Source: Thermoguttaceae bacterium (GTDB taxonomy: Bacteria > Planctomycetota > Planctomycetia > Pirellulales > Thermoguttaceae). From it: DNA of 6,033 nt. Positions 1 through 4,846 of this stretch are shown piece by piece. The stretch spans positions 1-6,033 of the forward strand of contig JAFYVO010000113.1 of the NCBI GenBank assembly GCA_017549085.1, in the 5' to 3' direction. Under the pieces are notes generated by a model. The model ran no database searches, was not told the origin of the DNA, and saw nothing but the letters and a program-made list of their open reading frames with translations. The stretch's first letter is position 1, and each line of letters begins with the position of its first letter. Both the position numbers and the translations under genes were made by a program.

Positions 1-1
1 C

Positions 2-73
2 CTTGCGGCGACCGCGTCTCGGCGTTATAATGCGGGCGAGGCGACCGGCGATTTTACCGGGGCGCGGCGTTAA
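2..73 (+). CDS. Possible 3' end of an upstream gene (partial)
   Basis: The frame beginning at base 2 is open to a TAA at 71-73 and would encode a tail of 23 residues ending TGDFTGARR. Its codons are mostly purine-first with GCG, ACC and GGC, like the certain genes here, and a hairpin plus T-run follows directly. The other two frames give tails ending at 28-30 and 96-98, so the choice of frame is weak. No family can be recognised from so short a piece. Confidence 0.25.
   Translation, partial: LAATASRRYNAGEATGDFTGARR
3..31 (+). promoter_or_regulatory. Candidate sigma-70-type promoter for the dehydrogenase gene
   Basis: TTGCGG at 3-8 is followed by a 17-base spacer and a perfect TATAAT at 26-31. 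Transcription would start near base 38 and give a leader of about 110 bases. The -35 matches the consensus only in TTG. If the 2-73 frame is a real gene tail, the promoter lies inside it, and the T-run hairpin at 90-109 would lie in the leader. It shares its architecture (TTG, 17-base spacer, TATAAT) with the promoter at 4624-4652. Confidence 0.35.
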
Positions 74-109
74 AATTTGCGCAAATTTTGCCGTTTGACG
101 GCGTTTTTT
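65..109 (+). terminator. Terminator or attenuator-like overlapping hairpins
   Basis: Bases 90-102 form GCCGT-TTG-ACGGC and are followed by G and TTTTTT at 104-109, the layout of a small intrinsic terminator. Just upstream, 72-89 is a perfect 18-base palindrome, AAAATTTGCGCAAATTTT. CGGC at 65-68 can extend that palindrome by pairing with GCCG at 90-93, the same bases that form the left arm of the terminator hairpin. The simplest reading is a terminator for an upstream gene. A switchable leader for the downstream gene is an alternative. The terminator stem is short, so confidence is moderate. Confidence 0.4.
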
Positions 110-146
110 GAGGAAAAAGCGAAAATAGGAAAGTTGGAGCGCTGAA

Positions 147-1679
147 ATGAGTTCGGAAGGGTCGCGGCAAGGAACGGAGACCGGCGTTTGGGGCGCCGCG
201 TCGTTGGAAGGGGCGATTTCGGCGGCGGAGTACGTTCGCGGGTTCGACGGCGGTTTCGGGGCGGACGCGCCGTTTTTCGCGGAGTTTAAGGCGAACGGCG
301 CGGCGGCGCTTCTCGGATATCGACGGTTAAACGGGGAAAACGGGGAAAACGGGGGAGACAAGGTCGACTTTGCGGACGTCGCGGCTCGAACGACGGCGGA
401 GGCTCGAACGCGCGGCGTCGGAATCGCGGGGGCCGGGCTGATGGGAGTTTCGATCGCGGCGGCGTTTTTGGGCGCCGGGTTCCCGGTCTTGGCGTTCGAC
501 TCGTTCGCAAGCGCGCTCGAAGCGGCGCCGTGGCGAATCGAAGCGGAATTGGCGGAACAGCGGCGGCGTCGCGGCGTCGCGGAAAGCGATCCGGCGACCG
601 AAAAACGGCTCGTCGCGGAGATCGTCGCGAACGGGTTGACGACGTCCGACTCCTTCGCGGAACTGGCGGCGCGTCCGGTCGTCGTCGAAACGATTCCGGA
701 AAAGATTAAGATTAAGTCGAAGTTTTACAAGACGTTGGCGAAGACCGCGACCGCGCCGATTCTGCTGACGTCGAACACTTCGTCGATTTGCGTTTCCGAT
801 TTGGCGGCGTCGCTCCCGACCGCGGCGGAGAACCCGAACGTCAACCGCGAGCGATTTTGCGGTTTTCACTTCTTTCACCCGGTTTGCCGACGTTCGCTCG
901 TCGAGGTAATGCGCGGCGCTTTTACCGCTCCGGAGACGGTCGCGGAGGGGGCGGCGCTTGGGGCGGCGATCTTCAAAACGCCGATTATCGTCGGAGACGG
1001 GCCCGGTTTCTTGGTGAATCGGATGTTGCAACCTTATTTGAACGAAGGACTTGCGCTTCTCGAAGAGGGGGTTCCTGCGGCGCGCGTCGAGGCGGTTTGT
1101 CGGCGGTTCGGGTTCGAGGCGGGACCGCTGCGCATTATGGACGAAATTGGGCTCGACGTGTCGCTGCACGCCGGTTGGTCCTTTTTGAAGGCGTTTCCGG
1201 AGCGGACGACGAACTCGGCGGTTTTGCCGGAGTTGACGCGGCGCGAACGGCTCGGACGCAAGACGCGACGCGGCTTTTATCGGTTCGAGAGCGGAACGAG
1301 TTGGGCCGACGACGCGACGCTCGATTTCGACGCGGAAACGCTCGCCGAACTCCTCGCCGGAGAAACGTTCGCGACGGGCGCGGAAGCGGTCGACGTCGGG
1401 GCGAAAGACGCGTCGGACGAAGAACTCGCGCTTCGGGTCGCGACGGCGATCTTGTTCGAAAGCGCGCGGCTCGTCGAGGACGGCGTCGTCGAGACGTTCC
1501 GGGAAGCGGACGCCGGGCTCGTTCTCGCGCTCGGGTTTCCGCCGGAAAAAGGGGGGATTTTTTATTGGGCGGCGGCGTTCGGGTTGCGGCGGATTTTGGA
1601 GTCGGCGAAGCGTTGGGAAGGCGCGGGCGCTCGGTTCGTCGCTCCGGAGTCGTTGCGGCTGTTGGCGGAAAACGTTTGA
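147..1679 (+). CDS. FadB-like 3-hydroxyacyl-CoA dehydrogenase, lacking the crotonase domain
   Basis: Predicted cytosolic enzyme oxidising (S)-3-hydroxyacyl-CoA to 3-oxoacyl-CoA with NAD+, as in beta-oxidation or related acyl-CoA pathways. A Rossmann domain spans about residues 90-285, with the nucleotide motif G95-A-G97-L-M-G100 and an acidic D118 at the end of the second strand. Residues matching the catalytic Ser, His, Glu and Asn of the family are S212 (SNTSS), H241 (HFFHPV), E253 (LVEVM) and N291 (GPGFLVNR). A first C-terminal helical domain covers about 287-380. A second, related copy covers about 425-508 (VEDGVVETFREADAGLVLALGFPP), as in the FadB/FadJ fusion proteins. FadB is about 730 residues; here the N-terminal hydratase domain is absent and replaced by about 90 residues of unclear origin, including the repeat NGENGENGG. 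The ATG at 147 has GGAG at 136-139 and an in-frame TAG at 126-128, which fixes the start region. No hydratase or thiolase gene lies next to it. Family assignment is firm; substrate length is unknown. Confidence 0.93.
   Translation: MSSEGSRQGTETGVWGAASLEGAISAAEYVRGFDGGFGADAPFFAEFKANGAAALLGYRRLNGENGENGGDKVDFADVAARTTAEARTRGVGIAGAGLMGVSIAAAFLGAGFPVLAFDSFASALEAAPWRIEAELAEQRRRRGVAESDPATEKRLVAEIVANGLTTSDSFAELAARPVVVETIPEKIKIKSKFYKTLAKTATAPILLTSNTSSICVSDLAASLPTAAENPNVNRERFCGFHFFHPVCRRSLVEVMRGAFTAPETVAEGAALGAAIFKTPIIVGDGPGFLVNRMLQPYLNEGLALLEEGVPAARVEAVCRRFGFEAGPLRIMDEIGLDVSLHAGWSFLKAFPERTTNSAVLPELTRRERLGRKTRRGFYRFESGTSWADDATLDFDAETLAELLAGETFATGAEAVDVGAKDASDEELALRVATAILFESARLVEDGVVETFREADAGLVLALGFPPEKGGIFYWAAAFGLRRILESAKRWEGAGARFVAPESLRLLAENV
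330..356 (+). repeat. Three tandem 9-base units encoding NGE-NGE-NGG
   Basis: Two exact copies of AACGGGGAA are followed by AACGGGGGA, all in frame, giving residues 62-70 of the dehydrogenase. The repeat sits in the nonconserved segment before the Rossmann fold and probably forms a flexible linker. It also places three runs of four or more G close together on the coding strand. Confidence 0.85.
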
Positions 1680-1877
1680 CGTCGTCGTTTAGATAAAAGA
1701 GACGAAACGCGCAAAATCGGCGGGCGAGGCGTCGGGGCGCGTTGGGAGAAGTTGGGAAGTTTAAGCAAACGGGGCGGCGAGCGCGAACTCGTCGGCTCCT
1801 TTTGCGGACGGCTTCGCGACGAAAATCGATGAAAAATCCGGAAATTTAAAAACGTTTGAAAAAGTCGAGGCGCGACG

Positions 1878-3329
1878 ATGAAAATAATCGGACTTTTGGA
1901 CTGCGACAGCTTTTTCGCGTCTTGCGAAAAGGTTTTTCGGCCCGATTGGGAGAACCGCCCGGTCGTCGTCTTGTCGAACAACGACGGTTGCGTCGTCGCG
2001 CGGTCGCCGGAAGCGAAGGCGCTCGGAATCGCGATGGGGGCGCCGCTTTTTCAGATTCGAGCGTTGGCGCGGTCGGCGGGCGTCGTCGTTCGTTCCGGAA
2101 ATTTCTCCCTTTACGGCGATATGAGCCGCCGCGTTGTCGAGACGTTGGGGCGTTGGACGCCGAACGTCGACGTTTACTCGATCGACGAAGCGTTTCTCGA
2201 CTTGACCGGGCGTTTTTGCGACGCGTCGGGGCGGTTGCTCGGTTGCGAAACGACGGCGGAAAACGGCGATTTGGGAGATTCGGGCGGTTTAGGGGGAATG
2301 GGCGAGAACGTCGGCGTCGATTGGCGGGAGTTTTGCGCGTCGGACGAGCGACTTCCGGCGGCGGCTCGGCGGGAAATTGAGGAAACGGCGGCGGAAATCG
2401 TCGAAACGGTTCGGCGTTGGACGGGAATCCCCGTTTCGCTTGGACTCGGCCCGACTCGAACGCTGGCGAAAGCGGCGAGTCGAATCGCGAAACGAGACGG
2501 CGCCGCGACCGGGCGGAAGTTTGCGCTCCTTTTCGACCCGGAAGAGCGGGAGCGGGAGCTGAAACGCCTGCCGATCGGCGACGTTTGGGGCGTCGGGCGG
2601 CGCTTGCTCCCGGCGTTTTGGCGGCTCGGGCTCCGAACGGCGTTCGATTTGGCGCGCGTCGACCCGATTTATATGCGAAAAAATTTCTCGATCGTTCAAG
2701 AAAAGACGGTGCGCGAACTGCGCGGCGAACGGACGTTCAACTCGACGACGCGACCGGAAGCGCAAAAATCGCTCCAAATTTCCCGTTCGTTCGGAACGAC
2801 CGTCGAAACGCTCGCCGAAATGGAGGAGGCCGTTTCGAGTTTCGCGTCGACGGCGGCGGCGAAGATGCGCGCTCGAAAGATCGTCGCTTCCGGGGTTTAC
2901 GTCTATATGTCGACGAGCGGACGCGACCCGAACGCTCCGCGGCGCAACGTCGGGCTCGCCGTCAATTTCGCGCGACCGACGAACTCGACGCCGGAGTTTT
3001 TGTCGGCGGCGCTTCGGTTGACGCGAACCCTTTTCGACCCGAAACTCGCTTGGCGGAAAGCGGGCGTCGTCGCGCTCGAAACGCTCGACGAAAGCGTCGC
3101 GGCGTCGCGGCGGTACCTGTTCGAACCCGACCCGGAACGGCCCGCCGAACGGAGGGAACGCGACCGTCGGCTCTGCGAAGCGCTCGACAAGGCGAACGTC
3201 GCGTTCGGGAAAAAAGCCGTTTTCTTCGCGTCGGAAGGGATTCAACCGCGTTGGACGCCGAACGCTCGCTTCGTTTCGCCGTCGTATACGACCGACTGGA
3301 ACGCGCTCCCGGTCGTTCGAGCGAATTAG
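1878..3329 (+). CDS. umuC: UmuC-type Y-family translesion DNA polymerase
   Basis: Predicted error-prone polymerase that copies past damaged bases; in the well-studied case it is the catalytic subunit of DNA polymerase V. The N-terminus has LDCDSFFASCE, with metal ligand D8 and F13 at the steric-gate position (Tyr11 in E. coli UmuC), then VVLSNNDGCVVARS at about 30-43. The palm motif SIDEAF at 101-106 supplies D103 and E104. GPTRTLAKAASRIAK (191-205) and DVWGVGRR (235-242) follow, then the little-finger region with SRSFG at 302-306. The C-terminus matches the UmuC-specific tail, with FFASEGIQPRW and SPSYTTDWNALP. At 483 residues it is longer than E. coli UmuC (422) because about 50 residues, roughly 114-161, are inserted after the palm motif. 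The E. coli clamp-binding QLNLF aligns with RRYLF at 411-415. GAGG at 1867-1870 lies 7 bases before the ATG. No umuD is adjacent, and the 198 bases upstream show no E. coli-, Gram-positive- or alphaproteobacterial-type LexA box. It ends before a shared terminator. Confidence 0.95.
   Translation: MKIIGLLDCDSFFASCEKVFRPDWENRPVVVLSNNDGCVVARSPEAKALGIAMGAPLFQIRALARSAGVVVRSGNFSLYGDMSRRVVETLGRWTPNVDVYSIDEAFLDLTGRFCDASGRLLGCETTAENGDLGDSGGLGGMGENVGVDWREFCASDERLPAAARREIEETAAEIVETVRRWTGIPVSLGLGPTRTLAKAASRIAKRDGAATGRKFALLFDPEERERELKRLPIGDVWGVGRRLLPAFWRLGLRTAFDLARVDPIYMRKNFSIVQEKTVRELRGERTFNSTTRPEAQKSLQISRSFGTTVETLAEMEEAVSSFASTAAAKMRARKIVASGVYVYMSTSGRDPNAPRRNVGLAVNFARPTNSTPEFLSAALRLTRTLFDPKLAWRKAGVVALETLDESVAASRRYLFEPDPERPAERRERDRRLCEALDKANVAFGKKAVFFASEGIQPRWTPNARFVSPSYTTDWNALPVVRAN
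2265..2309 (+). repeat. Five degenerate 9-base units inside umuC
   Basis: In-frame units GGCGATTTG, GGAGATTCG, GGCGGTTTA, GGGGGAATG and GGCGAGAAC encode GDL-GDS-GGL-GGM-GEN, residues 130-144. Every unit starts with a Gly codon. They lie in the segment absent from E. coli UmuC and look like an aged tandem expansion forming a flexible loop. Confidence 0.65.
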
Positions 3330-3330
3330 T

Positions 3331-3374
3331 TAAACGGGGGAAGCGGGGGAATTAGGAAAAGCGGGCGACGCGGG
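3331..3374 (+). other. G-rich, purine-rich tract after the umuC stop
   Basis: The stretch holds four runs of three to five G, at 3336-3340, 3345-3349, 3363-3365 and 3372-3374. It opens with TTAAACGGGG, which also occurs at 327-336 in the dehydrogenase gene. A four-stranded G structure is conceivable but one loop would be 13 bases long. No coding or known regulatory role is evident. Confidence 0.35.
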
Positions 3375-3419
3375 AAAAAAGAAGGGAAACGACAAGAAGG
3401 CGAAAATAGCGAATTTGCG

Positions 3420-3461
3420 CAAAACGCCGCGTCGAGGTTTTGCGCTCGACGCGGCGTTTTG
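3420..3461. terminator. Bidirectional intrinsic terminator between umuC and the oxidoreductase gene
   Basis: The left arm at 3420-3436 (C AAAA CGCCGCGTCGAG) pairs perfectly over 17 bases with the right arm at 3445-3461. The loop is 8 bases, GTTTTGCG. On either strand the GC-rich core is followed by TTTT inside the stem end, so one hairpin can stop transcription from both convergent genes. Its position, 90 bases after the umuC stop and 34 bases beyond the stop of the minus-strand gene, fits that role. Confidence 0.85.
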
Positions 3462-3495
3462 ACGTTAAAATAGAGAAACGGCGGAGATTGGCGAA

Positions 3496-4539
3496 TTAGC
3501 CGAGCTTCACCGTCGCGCCCTTGCGAGCGGCTTCGTAAACGGCGCAGATGACTTCGACGCTGCGGCGGCCTTCGCGACCGTCGATTTTCGGCGCGCGACC
3601 GTTTTCAATCGCGTCGAGAACGTCGGCGAATTGCTTGGCGTGCGCGTGGTGCCCGATCGCGGCCGGGTCGGCGGCGCCCCCGCCTCCGGACAAGCGGTTC
3701 GTCATCGATTCGCGGATTTCGGCGTCTTCCGGGCGCGACTCGGCGAAGTCCCACTTGACGACGTCTTCCTCTTCAATGACCGCGGAACCTTTGTCGCCGT
3801 GCAGTTCGATGCGTTTGAGGTAACCCGGGTAAGCCGCCGTCGTCGCTTCGAGGAGGCCGAGCGCGCCGTTTTGGAAGCGCAGCGCCGCGACCGCGACGTC
3901 TTCGACTTCGATGTTTTCGTGCGCGACGAGGCCGGTTATCGCGGTAACTTCCGCGACGTCCCCCATCAGCCAAAGGAGGAGGTCGACGCTGTGAATCGCT
4001 TGGTTCATCAGCGCGCCGCCGCCGTCGAGCTTCCACGTGCCGCGCCAAACGCCGCTGTCGTAATATTGTTGGGTGCGGTACCACTTCACGATCGCGTCGC
4101 CGAGCGTTTGCTTGCCGAATCGGCCCGCTTCGACCGCTTCTTTCATCAATATACTAGAGGGATGGAAGCGGCTCGGGAAGATCGTCGAGAGGACGACGCC
4201 GGCTTTGTCGCAAGCGTCGATGATTTCGTCGCAACGCTCCGGGGTCACTTCGAGCGGTTTTTCGACGATCACGTGCTTGCCGGCTTTCGCGGCGGCGACA
4301 GCGGGGTCGAGGTGCGCGCCGCTCGGGGTTCCGATCGTAACGATTTCGACGTCCGGGTCGGCGAGGAACGCTTTCAGGTCGGAATAAGGTTTGCAACCGA
4401 ACTCTTTCGCGAGGCGCTCGGCGGCCAGCGGAAGCGTGTCGTAACAGGCGACGAGTTCGGCGCCGATTTCGCGAATGGCGCGGGCGTGAAAGGTCGCGAT
4501 CATCCCGCAACCGACGATACCGAATTTTTTGATTTTCAT
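3496..4539 (-). CDS. Gfo/Idh/MocA-family NAD(P)-dependent oxidoreductase
   Basis: Predicted cytosolic dehydrogenase acting on a sugar, sugar derivative or cyclitol; the substrate cannot be read from the sequence. The 347 residues start MKIKKFGIVGCGMIA, with the nucleotide motif G10-C-G12-M-I-A15, and VTIGTPSGAH at about 67-76 closes the cofactor site. VIVEKPLEVTPE carries the family Glu-Lys-Pro at E93-K94-P95, K94 being the expected catalytic Lys. The C-terminal substrate domain has GTWKLDGGGALMNQAIHSVD, with H183 and D186 at active-site positions. N179 stands where many relatives have Asp. It ends with the usual HAKQFADVLDAIENG and RRSVEVICAVYEAARKG. The length is typical and there is no signal peptide, unlike many exported planctomycete relatives. 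The ATG at 4539 is chosen because it aligns with the family N-terminus. A TTG at 4581 would add 14 Lys/Arg-rich residues and is less likely. No clear Shine-Dalgarno site is present. It is a single-gene unit with its own promoter and a shared terminator. Confidence 0.93.
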   Translation of the reverse strand: MKIKKFGIVGCGMIATFHARAIREIGAELVACYDTLPLAAERLAKEFGCKPYSDLKAFLADPDVEIVTIGTPSGAHLDPAVAAAKAGKHVIVEKPLEVTPERCDEIIDACDKAGVVLSTIFPSRFHPSSILMKEAVEAGRFGKQTLGDAIVKWYRTQQYYDSGVWRGTWKLDGGGALMNQAIHSVDLLLWLMGDVAEVTAITGLVAHENIEVEDVAVAALRFQNGALGLLEATTAAYPGYLKRIELHGDKGSAVIEEEDVVKWDFAESRPEDAEIRESMTNRLSGGGGAADPAAIGHHAHAKQFADVLDAIENGRAPKIDGREGRRSVEVICAVYEAARKGATVKLG

Positions 4540-4571
4540 CTTGTTTTTCTTTCGGAAACGCGTTTTTGAAT

Positions 4572-4588
4572 TTTTTGTCAAAAATGAC
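4572..4588. promoter_or_regulatory. Overlapping inverted repeats, possible operator
   Basis: TTTTTG-T-CAAAAA at 4572-4584 overlaps GTCA-AAAA-TGAC at 4577-4588. They lie between the predicted transcription start and the ATG of the oxidoreductase gene, a place where a repressor could act. No known regulator motif is matched with confidence, and short A/T palindromes arise by chance. Confidence 0.25.
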
Positions 4589-4623
4589 GGCGAAACCGCG
4601 CCGCGTTGGGCGCCGATTTTTTG

Positions 4624-4652
4624 ATTATAACGGAAGCGCGTCGAAAAAACAA
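4624..4652 (-). promoter_or_regulatory. Sigma-70-type promoter of the oxidoreductase gene
   Basis: Read on the minus strand, TTGTTT (4652-4647), a 17-base spacer and a perfect TATAAT (4629-4624) form a good promoter. Transcription would begin near 4617, giving a leader of about 78 bases to the ATG at 4539. An A-rich run lies further upstream at about 4663-4680. Confidence 0.6.
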
Positions 4653-4846
4653 GCGGCGCGCCAATTTTCCTTTTTTTCTTGCCGATAGTTGTCGCGCAAA
4701 ATCCTTGAAATGGGAAAAAGAGGTTTATTCGCTAAAATCGTTTAATCGGGGCGGCTTTTTGGTCGATATTTGAAGAGAAGGAGTCGACCGAAAGCGCGCG
4801 CGGACGGTCGTCGGGCGTCATCGTTCATTTTTGCCAACGACGTTAT

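Larger units (their letters stand above)
4540..4846. other. Divergent intergenic region
   Basis: These 307 bases separate two divergent genes and are more AT-rich than the coding DNA. The half nearest the oxidoreductase holds its promoter and an inverted-repeat leader. The half nearest the exported-protein gene holds T-rich stretches, TTGAAA at 4705-4710 with TAAAAT at 4733-4738 (22 bases apart, too far for a normal promoter), and an AAGGAG at 4778-4783 with no start codon at a useful distance. No small gene or RNA is recognisable. Confidence 0.6.

Noticed and set aside
327..1169. Long open frames overlapping the dehydrogenase, on the minus strand (327-1169) and in another plus frame (788-1696)
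   Set aside because: Both translate to Arg-rich, low-complexity sequence without motifs. They arise because the real gene uses TCG, GCG, ACG and GAC codons that rarely create stops in other frames.
1680..1877. Search for a LexA box, promoter or terminator between the dehydrogenase and umuC
   Set aside because: No CTGT-N8-ACAG, CGAAC-type or GAAC-N7-GAAC site was found; GTTGGGA repeated at 1741 and 1751 and TTTAAA at 1845-1850 lack properly spaced partners.
2289..3355. Open frames of over 300 codons opposite and out of frame with umuC
   Set aside because: They are Arg-rich shadows, while the umuC frame carries all conserved Y-family motifs in order.
4151..4158. TACTAGAG-like string resembling a cloning scar
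   Set aside because: The reading frame and conserved protein continue undisturbed on both sides, and an 8-base match occurs by chance; it is treated only as a codon oddity.
3631..4569. Plus-strand frame of 312 codons opposite the oxidoreductase gene
   Set aside because: It has no recognisable domain and is mirrored by a complete, well-conserved minus-strand protein with its own promoter and terminator.
4540..4581. TTG start at 4581 giving a 14-residue longer oxidoreductase
   Set aside because: The extension is Lys/Arg-rich and sits before the family's usual first beta strand; the ATG at 4539 gives a standard N-terminus.
79..4701. GCGCAAA(A) present in all four main intergenic stretches (near 79, 1709, 3417, 4694)
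   Set aside because: The same 8-mer also occurs inside coding sequence, for example at 2760 and 5579, so it is not specific to intergenic DNA.
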